From assembly GCA_012719345.1 (NCBI GenBank), contig JAAYAN010000188.1, positions 1 through 33,267 on the forward strand: a DNA stretch of 33,267 bases. The letters are read 5' to 3'. The DNA comes from Ignavibacteria bacterium (GTDB taxonomy: Bacteria > Bacteroidota > Ignavibacteria > Ignavibacteriales > Melioribacteraceae). A model generated the notes under the pieces. The model did no database searches, was not told the DNA's origin, and saw only the letters and a program-made list of their open reading frames with translations. This document shows, in pieces, positions 8,427 to 15,769 of this stretch (positions within the stretch are counted from its first letter, which is position 1; every line of letters begins with the position of its first letter). The translations under genes were made by a program, and so were the position numbers.

Positions 8427-9950
8427 ATGAAAGAAATAGATAATATAAGGTTAGAATTCTTAAAAGTAGAAGATTACAATGATTTAAAAGAAGCAATGAT
8501 TGAATCATATGCTAATATGCCCCAAGCTTTTTGGAAAGAACAACATATAAGAACTTTGGTAGAAAATTTTCCGGACGGACAGGTTGTAATTAAAATTAAT
8601 AATGAGTTTGCAGGTTGTGCCCTTTCAATAATTGTTGATTATATACGATTTGATTACAAACATACGTATAAGGAAATAACCGGAAATTACACTTTTAACA
8701 CCCATACATCCGATGGTGATATTCTTTATGGCATTGATGTTTTTATTCGTCCGAAATTTCGCGGGTTACGACTTGGAAGAAGATTATATGATTATCGTAA
8801 AGAGCTTTGCGAACGATTGAATCTTAAAGGCATAGTTTTTGGCGGCAGGATACCATACTATCATAAATATTCCAAAGAAATAACACCAAAAGAATACATC
8901 GAAAAAGTAAGAAAAAAGGAAATTCACGATCCAGTTCTTGATTTTCAAATGTCGAATGATTTTCATCCTGCAAGAATATTGCAAGGCTATTTAGAAGGAG
9001 ATAAAGAATCAAAAGAATTTGCTGTACTCTTAAAATGGAATAATGTTTATTACGAAAAACCATCTTTAAAAGCCGCAGTGAAAAAGACTGTTGTAAGATT
9101 GGGTTTAATACAATGGCAAATGCGTTTGTATAAAAACTTTGATGAAGTAATGCAGCAGGCTGAGTATTTTGTTGATGCTGTTTCGGGCTATAGGGCTGAT
9201 TTTGCTTTATTTCCAGAATTTTTTAATGCCCCTTTAATGGCAGAAAACAATCATCTTTCGGAACCTGAAGCTATCCGCGAGTTAGCCAAGCATACATCAA
9301 ATATTGTTTCAAAGTTTTCTGAATTAGCAATTTCATACAACATAAATATTATCACAGGCAGCATGCCTGAGGTTGTAAACAATCAACTATATAACGCCGG
9401 CTATCTTTGTAAAAGGGACGGCGGTATTGAACGTTTTGAAAAACTTCACGTTACACCGGATGAATCGAAAGTCTGGGGATTACAAGGCGGAAACACACTT
9501 AAAACATTTGATACAGATTGCGGAAAAATTGGGATTTTAATCTGCTATGATGTAGAGTTTCCAGAATTAAGCCGATTGTTAGCTGACGAAGGAATGGATA
9601 TTTTATTTGTCCCTTTTTTAACTGATACACAAAATGGATATTCAAGAGTACGTAATTGTGCTCAGGCCAGAGCAATTGAAAATGAATGTTTTGTTGCAAT
9701 AGCCGGAAGCGTTGGTAATTTACCTAAAGTACACAATATGGATATTCAATATGCACAATCTATGGTTTTTACACCTTGCGATTTTGCTTTTCCAACTAAT
9801 GGAATAAAAGCAGAGGCAACACCAAATACCGAAATGATTTTACTGGCAGATGTTGATATTGATTTACTGAGAGAATTAAATCAATTTGGAAGTGTAAGGA
9901 ATTTAAAAGATAGAAGAAATGACATTTATAAGATTAATAAGTTTATCTAA
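8427..9950 (+). CDS. GNAT N-acetyltransferase - carbon-nitrogen hydrolase (nitrilase) fusion
   Basis: This 507-residue protein joins two domains. Residues 1-210 are a GNAT acetyltransferase with the acetyl-CoA loop RPKFRGLRLGRRLYD (108-122). Residues about 222-507 are a nitrilase-superfamily hydrolase whose Glu-Lys-Cys triad is visible: E264 (LFPEFF), K339 (RFEKLHVTP) and C373 (LICYDVEFPE). Fusions of this kind occur across Bacteroidota and are generally annotated bifunctional, with no substrate that I can name. A GGGAGG lies 14 bases before the ATG, a long spacing. The gene follows the signalling operon by 147 bp and sits between copies A and B of the kinase-end repeat, so it may belong to an inserted unit rather than to the operon. 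Confidence 0.88.
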   Translation: MKEIDNIRLEFLKVEDYNDLKEAMIESYANMPQAFWKEQHIRTLVENFPDGQVVIKINNEFAGCALSIIVDYIRFDYKHTYKEITGNYTFNTHTSDGDILYGIDVFIRPKFRGLRLGRRLYDYRKELCERLNLKGIVFGGRIPYYHKYSKEITPKEYIEKVRKKEIHDPVLDFQMSNDFHPARILQGYLEGDKESKEFAVLLKWNNVYYEKPSLKAAVKKTVVRLGLIQWQMRLYKNFDEVMQQAEYFVDAVSGYRADFALFPEFFNAPLMAENNHLSEPEAIRELAKHTSNIVSKFSELAISYNINIITGSMPEVVNNQLYNAGYLCKRDGGIERFEKLHVTPDESKVWGLQGGNTLKTFDTDCGKIGILICYDVEFPELSRLLADEGMDILFVPFLTDTQNGYSRVRNCAQARAIENECFVAIAGSVGNLPKVHNMDIQYAQSMVFTPCDFAFPTNGIKAEATPNTEMILLADVDIDLLRELNQFGSVRNLKDRRNDIYKINKFI

Positions 9951-10006
9951 ACAATATAATTGCTTTACCATCTTATAGTATAATTTATTTTTGTTTCACA
10001 CGAAAA

Positions 10007-10085
10007 TATCCGCGTGCACGGCGGCAGTCTGCAAGTTACATCCAAACCCAACGAAGAAACATTGTTTACGATAAGGTTGTAGATT
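10007..10085 (+). repeat. Copy B: remnant of the kinase 3' end (still in frame)
   Basis: This direct repeat of 8205-8283 differs at about ten positions. Read in the kinase frame it still encodes IRVHGGSLQVTS, KPNEETLFTIRL and a TAG stop, with mostly synonymous or conservative changes (A to V, S to T, V to L). It has no start or upstream kinase sequence. It therefore looks like the tail of a related but distinct kinase allele left downstream of the nitrilase gene. Confidence 0.85.
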
Positions 10086-10177
10086 AAATATTAGATCGCT
10101 GTTAAGGTAAAAGAATGAGCATAATTTTTTAAAAATGTTTTTGTATTTTTTAAGAGAGAAATTAAGGATCTGACAAA

Positions 10178-11179
10178 GTGCTTCAAAAAACAGAAATATA
10201 CCAAAAGCTGATTGACACTATTGGAACAACTATTGAAAACGCCAGACAGAGAGCAGTTCAAGCTGTTAATAATGAATTACTGCAAGCAAACTGGGCTGTT
10301 GGCAAATTTTTAGTTGAATACGAACAAAATGGCAATGAGAAAGCAGAATATGGTAGTTCTCTGCTGGCAAATTTATCAAAAGACTTAAAATTGCGGTTTG
10401 GTAAAGGTTTTAGTAAAAGCAACATTTATTTGATGAGACAATTTTACTTAAAATACCAAATTTTCCAGTCAGTGACTGGAAAATTGACATGGACTCATTA
10501 TGCCGAATTATTAGGAGTTTCGGATGATAATGCACGAGGGTTTTATGAAAAGCAATCTGTAATAGAAAATTGGAGTGTCCGCGAATTAAAAAGACAAATT
10601 AATTCATCTTTGTTTGAGCGATTAGCTTTAAGTCAAGATAAACAAGGTGTTTTAAAATTGGCAGAGCGAGGGTTAATTATCGATAATCCCAAAGATATTG
10701 TAAAAGACCCTTATATTTTAGAATTCCTTCAAATTCCTGAACAACATCGTATGACAGAAAGCAAGCTGGAACAAAAAATTATCGATAATCTTCAAACATT
10801 TTTACTTGAATTGGGGAAAGGATTTTCCTTTGTTGGAAGACAGTATAGAATTACTTTAGATAATGACCATTATTATGTGGATTTGGTTTTCTATCATAGG
10901 ATTTTGAAATGTTTTGTTTTAATTGACCTAAAGACAAAGCATGTGAAACATCAGGATATTGGACAAATGAACTTGTATTTGAACTATTTCAAATCAGAAG
11001 AAAATTCGGAAGGAGATAATCCTCCGATAGGCATTGTTCTTGGCGCAGACAAAAACGATATACTTGTTGAATACGCTATCGGAGGAATTTCAAATAATAT
11101 TTTTGTTTCCAAATACCAGTTGTATTTACCTGATAAAAAAGTATTAGAACAAAAAGTAAAGGAATTGATTGCTGAATAA
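10178..11179 (+). CDS. YhcG/DUF1016-type PDDEXK nuclease family protein
   Basis: This 333-residue protein begins at GTG with a well-placed AAGGA nine bases upstream. The N-terminal half (about 10-150) is the alpha-helical DUF1016 region (YGSSLLANLSKDLKLRFGKGFS, shown here in part as YGSSLLANLSKDL). The C-terminal half is the PDDEXK nuclease fold, with D235 (YYVDLVFYH), D250 and K252 (LIDLKTKH). The family is widespread and patchily distributed in bacteria, often beside restriction systems or mobile DNA. Nuclease activity and a defence role are inferred from the fold, not shown. The gene stands alone between copies B and C of the kinase-end repeat, and no methylase or helicase accompanies it. 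Confidence 0.88.
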   Translation: MLQKTEIYQKLIDTIGTTIENARQRAVQAVNNELLQANWAVGKFLVEYEQNGNEKAEYGSSLLANLSKDLKLRFGKGFSKSNIYLMRQFYLKYQIFQSVTGKLTWTHYAELLGVSDDNARGFYEKQSVIENWSVRELKRQINSSLFERLALSQDKQGVLKLAERGLIIDNPKDIVKDPYILEFLQIPEQHRMTESKLEQKIIDNLQTFLLELGKGFSFVGRQYRITLDNDHYYVDLVFYHRILKCFVLIDLKTKHVKHQDIGQMNLYLNYFKSEENSEGDNPPIGIVLGADKNDILVEYAIGGISNNIFVSKYQLYLPDKKVLEQKVKELIAE

Positions 11180-11183
11180 AAAC

Positions 11184-11272
11184 CGCCAGATTATCCGCGC
11201 ACACGGCGGAAGTTTGCATGGTGTCTTCTAAACCAAACGAAGAAACAGTGTTTACGATAAGGTTGTAGATTT
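11184..11272 (+). repeat. Copy C: remnant of the kinase 3' end (frameshifted)
   Basis: This direct repeat of 8196-8283 begins at the same CGCCAGATTATCC and ends at TAGATTT, five bases after the nuclease stop codon. Its differences from copy A fall mainly at third codon positions (GCC/GCA, GGC/GGA, AGTCTG/AGTTTG, CCC/CCA). One extra T at about 11219 breaks the frame after SLQ. It is thus a decayed tail of a kinase allele that had diverged under selection before becoming a remnant. Confidence 0.85.
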
Positions 11273-11353
11273 TAGAATGTTTAGAGGTTAAAAAACTTGA
11301 ATTTATCACTCCCATTTGCGGATATTATGCAACAAAAAAATAAACTTTAAACT

Positions 11354-11372
11354 GCCTATACACAATATTGCT
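11354..11372 (+). repeat. Left flank of a possible integron-like cassette
   Basis: GCCTATACACAATATTGCTC resembles GCCCATATACTCAATGTTA at 12580-12598, so the membrane-protein gene between them is flanked by imperfect direct repeats. The second copy is also one arm of a hairpin. The match is short and AT-rich, hence the low confidence. Confidence 0.35.
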
Positions 11373-11414
11373 CATGGAAAGAGTTAGCCGAATTAAACCA
11401 CAGAACAGACACCT

Positions 11415-12479
11415 ATGAAAAAGAGAACTATACTTATTTTATTACTTATAATTTTTCTGATTCCTCAAACAATTTTAGCTAATGCCGGAACTGCATTAAT
11501 GTGGATGCCAATCCTTCAATTAATGTTTGGAAATCTGCTAATCGGACTAATTGAGGGATTTGCAGTTTCATTGATTTATAAAACAAAGTGGTATCGGTCG
11601 ATTTTGATAATGATTGGAGGGAATTATGTTTCTTGGCTTATTGGAAATGGATTAATACTTTTATTTCAAGAATTCATAATTGATGTAGCATTTCAACTTA
11701 AAGGCGTATTTGTTTCTTGGATTATTAGTATAGTAATTCTTTATTTTCTTACCGTAATAATTGAATTTCCCTTTTTCAATTGGATATTCAAAGAAGAAAA
11801 CAGAAGTCGGAAACGCTCTTGGAGATTATCATTAATCTTAAATGTAATTACTTACACAGCAATGATTCTAATTTACTTGAGTGTTAGTAAATACAACTTC
11901 TTTACAGACTTGAAAATAAACCAGTCTTTACTTGATAAGGATTACAAACTTGAACTTTACCTAAAAGAAGGTGGTAATATTTATAAAGGGAAAATATCTA
12001 GTGATTTCAAACGAAAATTAGTTTATAAAATTCCAGAAAAATATAAAAACTTATATCCGTCGTTGATAGAAAACCCGAAAGATTCAACAATTGATTTGTT
12101 TTTAGTAAACTATAGTAATGACACATTACTGTTGGAAAGATCTTTCATTGAAACTAAGGATAAAGTTTTTTACCCAATTATATATGAAAAATATGGTTGG
12201 GTGAAATCAGATTTTAGAGACACAACAAATAGAGACTGGGAAGCATCTGCAGGAGGTTGGGCTATTGAAGGCTTGACTATTAACGATGAAAATGAATTAA
12301 AAGAAAACTATGCATTTGAAGTTCCTTGGATGTTTTGGGGAATTGGACAAGTATCAATAATAAATCAAAATGAATTGATCTGTGTAATATATGGTCGATT
12401 AGTAATTATGAATAAGGACACAAAAGAAATTGCGTATATTACTAAAGCTGACAATTATATGATAAGAAAAATAGAGTAA
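11415..12479 (+). CDS. Unrecognised multi-pass membrane protein
   Basis: This 354-residue protein starts with a signal-like helix (MKKRTILILLLIIFL, to about 22). It has further hydrophobic segments at about 30-55, 60-85, 95-120 and 138-158, then a soluble C-terminal half of about 190 residues rich in K, Y, N and W. I recognise neither half. The soluble part has no evident catalytic motif, and its beta-like pattern (KLVYKIPEKYKNLYPS, IDLFLVNYSNDTLLLERS) suggests a binding or sensing domain on one face of the membrane. Its AT-rich composition and cassette-like flanks differ from the neighbouring housekeeping-type genes and suggest acquisition. It has no obvious partner. Confidence 0.7.
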   Translation: MKKRTILILLLIIFLIPQTILANAGTALMWMPILQLMFGNLLIGLIEGFAVSLIYKTKWYRSILIMIGGNYVSWLIGNGLILLFQEFIIDVAFQLKGVFVSWIISIVILYFLTVIIEFPFFNWIFKEENRSRKRSWRLSLILNVITYTAMILIYLSVSKYNFFTDLKINQSLLDKDYKLELYLKEGGNIYKGKISSDFKRKLVYKIPEKYKNLYPSLIENPKDSTIDLFLVNYSNDTLLLERSFIETKDKVFYPIIYEKYGWVKSDFRDTTNRDWEASAGGWAIEGLTINDENELKENYAFEVPWMFWGIGQVSIINQNELICVIYGRLVIMNKDTKEIAYITKADNYMIRKIE

Positions 12480-12484
12480 CGACC

Positions 12485-12598
12485 TAACAATGTATATGTC
12501 TCATAGGTTATCGAGAGTTTTCACTAGCATCTATTTTAGTGCAACCAACTTAATAGGTTCGTAATCCGCAATCCCTTACGCCCATATACTCAATGTTA
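12485..12598. repeat. Large imperfect hairpin after the membrane-protein gene (attC-like)
   Basis: TAACAATGTATATG at 12485-12498 pairs with CATATACTCAATGTTA at 12583-12598 with one bulge and one mismatch, closing a loop of about 85 bases. Inside it are smaller stems such as CACTA/TAGTG and GTAA/TTAC. The left end contains ACCTAAC, which matches the RYYYAAC core of integron attC sites; the right end GTTAATA fits GTTRRRY only partly. From memory, similar long hairpins follow lone accessory genes in many Bacteroidota genomes. No integrase is nearby. Confidence 0.45.
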
Positions 12599-12631
12599 AT
12601 AGCAGGAATTTAACAATTCAAAACACAAAAT

Positions 12632-12659
12632 ATGAAACAGACAATAATTCTTTTATAAT
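12632..12659 (+). promoter_or_regulatory. Possible promoter of the flavodoxin-like gene
   Basis: TATAAT at 12654-12659 is preceded, after 16 bases, by ATGAAA as a weak -35 element. It lies 30 bp before the ATG at 12689. The DNA is very AT-rich, so a chance match is possible. Confidence 0.3.
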
Positions 12660-12688
12660 ATAATAATTCAAATACAAGCGAGGCGATT

Positions 12689-13282
12689 ATGAACAAAAGA
12701 ACTTTTTTGAAAACCGGTTTATCCGCAATTGGTCTGTTAGCAATCCCTAATAATTTATGGGGTATGGAATTTTTTCCGACAACAAAAAATACTGAATGGG
12801 CTATACTTTATGGAACCTGGTGCGGTACTGCCCGCGATGCAAGTGTTTGGATTTCGGAAGGAATGGATGGAATTGCCGACGTATTTGATGTTCGGGAGAA
12901 CCCTGATTTATCCAAATACAAACATCTTATTATCGGCGGAGCAATTCGCAGCGGAGTAACATCAAATGAACTTCAGGAATATTTAGCAAAGCATAAAGAA
13001 ATTGTAAAGAATAAAACCAGAGGATTGTTTGCCGTTTGCGGGAATATGAGGCAACCGGTTACACAGGAGCAATATAAAAATCTCATTGATAATCATCTTG
13101 CCCAGCTAACAACTTCCGGTAAAATTCCCTCCAAAGTATTTTTGGGACGTATTACCTGGGGTCTTATGGAACCAGATGTACAAAAACAAATGAAAGCTTT
13201 CCCAAATATGGAAGAATACGATAATCTTAAACGAAGTGAATGTATGGAGTTTGGCAAAGAAATTTTGAAATCGGTTAAGTAG
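12689..13282 (+). CDS. Exported flavodoxin-domain protein
   Basis: This 197-residue protein has an N-terminus (MNKRTFLKTGLSAIGLLAIP) that looks like a Tat-type signal with Lys-Arg in place of Arg-Arg, followed by a flavodoxin-like fold. ILYGTWCGTARDAS (about 39-52) fits the flavodoxin phosphate-binding loop, and VFDVRENPDLSKYKHLIIGGAIRSG fits the second and third strands of the HemG/flavodoxin_5 group. It probably binds FMN and transfers electrons outside the cytoplasm, although the partner is not in the window. Gene length and the final helix match a complete domain. It is monocistronic, and convergent with the esterase gene across a strong terminator. Confidence 0.75.
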   Translation: MNKRTFLKTGLSAIGLLAIPNNLWGMEFFPTTKNTEWAILYGTWCGTARDASVWISEGMDGIADVFDVRENPDLSKYKHLIIGGAIRSGVTSNELQEYLAKHKEIVKNKTRGLFAVCGNMRQPVTQEQYKNLIDNHLAQLTTSGKIPSKVFLGRITWGLMEPDVQKQMKAFPNMEEYDNLKRSECMEFGKEILKSVK

Positions 13283-13370
13283 AATTCATAGTACTCTTCA
13301 ATTTAGAAAGAGTATATTTTTCTTTTTTATGAATTGTAAAATTTAAAGGATAGAAAAGTCATTACGTAAA

Positions 13371-13398
13371 AAAATCCCGGAAATATATCCGGGATTTT
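13371..13398. terminator. Bidirectional rho-independent terminator
   Basis: AAAATCCCGG (13371-13380) pairs perfectly with CCGGGATTTT (13389-13398) around an 8-base loop. An A-run on the left and T-run on the right allow termination in both directions. It lies between the convergent flavodoxin-like and esterase genes. Confidence 0.85.
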
Positions 13399-13420
13399 AG
13401 TTTCATTTATTTCTTAATAT

Positions 13421-14842
13421 TTATCTCCATTTAAAAGAGCTGCCCAAATAAACTGGAGTTTCACTCATTTTTAAATCTTTTTTATCTCCTTTGGCATCAA
13501 AAATCATAAACTCCGGAGAAGTCTTTGTATATGGAGTCCAGATGCCTTTTTCCATTCCATTAGGATTGCCATATTTTGCAAAATTTGTCCAGTAATCTAC
13601 AATTTGTATGCTTAATTCTTCATCGCCTTTTGTAAATGGACGCCAGCTATGTTTGAATGAATGGAAAATATACCATAAATCGGCTGAGTGAAAAGCGCCG
13701 CTGCTATCTCCCGGCAACTGACGCTGGAAAATATAAGCATAAGCCGGTTTTTTACTTTTCTCGGAGCGCAAAGCGCAAAAATCGCCTACAGCTTGCGACA
13801 TATCCATTAAATCATTAGCTGTATATCCAATCATATATGGAATATCCGCAATTTTTTCTTGTAATGCCGTTTCGCTGAATGTACCAGTCAGTACATAATT
13901 ATCAACAACAGGAGAAAAGAATATGCGTGTTTTTGTTGTATCAGCATATTCTGTTGCCATTTTTGTGAGTTCATCGAATGATAACGCGCGCATATCAGCC
14001 AATGTTGATTTATTAAAGAAATCCATCATTTTTTTGCACTGAATCTGTGCTGTATCGAGAACAATTCCTGGTCTCAAATTGCTAAGTCCGCCGCCGCTCA
14101 TGCTAATAGCTTTGCTGACCATATCTCTGGAAAGCGGTGAAGCGCATAAAGATTGAATGCTGCCGGCGCCTGCACTTTGTCCAAACACTGTTATGTTTGA
14201 AGGATCGCCGCCAAACTGTTCGATATTATTTTTAATCCATTTTAAAGCTGCTATCTGATCCATTAAACCATAATTGCCGGAAACACCTTGCTTGCTTTCA
14301 GCAGAAAGTAATGGATGGGATAAAAATCCAAGAACGCCAAGACGGTAAGTTACTGTTACCAAAATAACTCCGCGCGAAGCCCAATCTTCACCGCCGTCCA
14401 TTTCAGGTTCAAATGCAAAACCTTCGCGGTATCCGCCGCCATGTATCCACATTGCAACCGGTAATTTTTTGTTTGTTTCGCCTGCTGCAGGAGTCCAAAC
14501 ATTTAAATAAAGACAATCCTCGCTAAAAGGTACTGTGCCGCTTGCTCTCCATTCTTTACCATAAAAACTTTCCGGATCCCAAGCAGTTTGCATAGATGCT
14601 GCGCCATATTTGTCAGCTACTTTTACACCTTCCCAAGGTAAAACAGGCTGCGGTTCTTTCCAACGTAATTCGCCAACAGGAGGAGCTGCAAAAGGTATTC
14701 CTTTATAAGCAACTATTCCTTTAGTCGGAGTTTCAACTCCTTTAATTTTACCGCCTTCAATTGTTAAAACTGGATTTGGATCACTGCAGGAACTTAATAG
14801 AAACAATGCAAAAACAAAAAAACTTAGAGCTAATTTTTTCAT
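13421..14842 (-). CDS. Lipoprotein type-B carboxylesterase (PnbA-like)
   Basis: The start is set at the ATG at 14842 (473 aa), which has an AAGGAAG ribosome site just upstream and opens a proper lipoprotein signal (MKKLALSFFVFALFLLSSC, Cys19). An upstream ATG at 14878 would put 12 charged residues before the signal. The body is the alpha/beta-hydrolase carboxylesterase type B fold: PFSEDCLYLNVWTP, the oxyanion loop IHGGGY, and the nucleophile in FGQSAGAGS (Ser223). Near the end, HSADLWYIF supplies the catalytic His. The usual acidic residue is probably the Asp in GYTANDLM, where many relatives have Glu. Such enzymes cleave carboxylic esters, and an envelope location suggests release of acyl groups from external substrates. 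Confidence 0.9.
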   Translation of the reverse strand: MKKLALSFFVFALFLLSSCSDPNPVLTIEGGKIKGVETPTKGIVAYKGIPFAAPPVGELRWKEPQPVLPWEGVKVADKYGAASMQTAWDPESFYGKEWRASGTVPFSEDCLYLNVWTPAAGETNKKLPVAMWIHGGGYREGFAFEPEMDGGEDWASRGVILVTVTYRLGVLGFLSHPLLSAESKQGVSGNYGLMDQIAALKWIKNNIEQFGGDPSNITVFGQSAGAGSIQSLCASPLSRDMVSKAISMSGGGLSNLRPGIVLDTAQIQCKKMMDFFNKSTLADMRALSFDELTKMATEYADTTKTRIFFSPVVDNYVLTGTFSETALQEKIADIPYMIGYTANDLMDMSQAVGDFCALRSEKSKKPAYAYIFQRQLPGDSSGAFHSADLWYIFHSFKHSWRPFTKGDEELSIQIVDYWTNFAKYGNPNGMEKGIWTPYTKTSPEFMIFDAKGDKKDLKMSETPVYLGSSFKWR

Positions 14843-15132
14843 AAGACTTCCTTTTTTAGTAAAGTAAATTTTAGTCAATTAATTTTGAAAAAAACAACTT
14901 TATAACTTACAAAAAAATATAATTTATACTAATATTTTAATTACTAATTTCATTTTTCAGATATATCATTTCAATCAGTAATATTTTTGAATCTTTATTC
15001 AATTATTCTGAATATTAGATTAATTTTTGAAGATCAAAAAATATATGCTAAAATTAATTGAACTTTAATGAAAAAAATTACAATATTGATCATAATAATT
15101 TTAATATTTTTAAATTAAAAACCGGATATACA
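14843..15132. promoter_or_regulatory. Divergent AT-rich intergenic region, esterase / DUF3237 protein
   Basis: These 290 bases separate two divergent exported-protein genes and must carry both promoters. The sequence is extremely AT-rich, so many TATAAT-like strings occur and none can be singled out. An in-frame ATG at 15058 precedes the DUF3237 gene but would add residues ahead of the signal peptide. Confidence 0.4.
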
Positions 15133-15687
15133 ATGAAAAAACTAATTGAATTTATGAATGTGTTGTTAGTAGTTTTATTTCTCGCATCTTTATTATCCGG
15201 AAAATTATCCGCACAAAACTTAGAAGCAAATAAAGACAGTGAATTATACAAAGATTTTAAGGCAGAATTTGCCTGGGAAGCAAAAGTAAAGATTGGAGAT
15301 GCATTACCGGTTGGAAAAAGTAAACATGGTATTAGGAATATTATTCCCATAACAGGCGGCACTTTCAGCGGTCCAAAAATTAAAGGCGAAATTTTACCAG
15401 TGGGCGCCGATTGGCAGCTTATACGTCCTGATGCGGATACAGAGTTAAATGCACGCTACTTATTAAAAACTGATGATGGCTATATTCTTCAGGTAATTAA
15501 TAAAGTGCTTATTCATAATTCAGCAGACGAACCTTCATACATTAAATCTGTAATCGATCTCGAAGCTCCTGCCGGAAGCCCTTACGAATATCTAAATCAT
15601 TCGATATTTTTAGGAACTTTGCAAATACCCGAAATTAAGCCGGACGAAGAACCTTACGTAATAATAAGGGTTTACAGACTTATGTAG
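15133..15687 (+). CDS. Exported DUF3237-family protein
   Basis: The start is placed at the ATG at 15133 (184 aa), because it begins the signal peptide MKKLIEFMNVLLVVLFLASL, cut after about LSAQ. The upstream ATG at 15058 would put 25 Asn-rich residues in front. The mature part follows the DUF3237 pattern: GIRNIIPITGGTFSGPKIKG, then GEILPVGADWQLIRPD, then LNARYLLKTDDGYILQV. DUF3237 proteins are small beta-barrels of unproven function, usually cytoplasmic, so the signal peptide is notable. The gene is divergent from the esterase and convergent with manA. Confidence 0.75.
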   Translation: MKKLIEFMNVLLVVLFLASLLSGKLSAQNLEANKDSELYKDFKAEFAWEAKVKIGDALPVGKSKHGIRNIIPITGGTFSGPKIKGEILPVGADWQLIRPDADTELNARYLLKTDDGYILQVINKVLIHNSADEPSYIKSVIDLEAPAGSPYEYLNHSIFLGTLQIPEIKPDEEPYVIIRVYRLM

Positions 15688-15769
15688 TTATTTGAATAGC
15701 TAAAAATTGCAAACAAGACTAAGAATACGTTTTATTTACAATAGTTATCAGCAGTTTTTCTGAATTCAA

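Larger units (their letters stand above)
8284..11272. other. Putative insertion hotspot at the 3' end of the kinase gene
   Basis: The interval runs from the end of repeat copy A to the end of copy C. It holds two units, each one accessory gene followed by a copy of the kinase 3' end: GNAT-nitrilase plus copy B, and YhcG-type nuclease plus copy C. The pattern resembles integration at a gene's 3' end, where the incoming DNA restores the gene and leaves the old end behind. Repeated homologous recombination at the kinase end would give the same picture. No integrase is present, so the mechanism is inferred. Confidence 0.55.

Noticed and set aside
8784-9063. Minus-strand open frames inside the GNAT-nitrilase gene
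   Set aside because: They are low-complexity, hydrophobic shadows of a gene with two intact domains.
8196-11272. Reading the kinase-end repeats as an insertion sequence or transposon ends
   Set aside because: The repeats are direct, carry kinase coding sequence, and enclose no transposase; nothing like terminal inverted repeats is visible.
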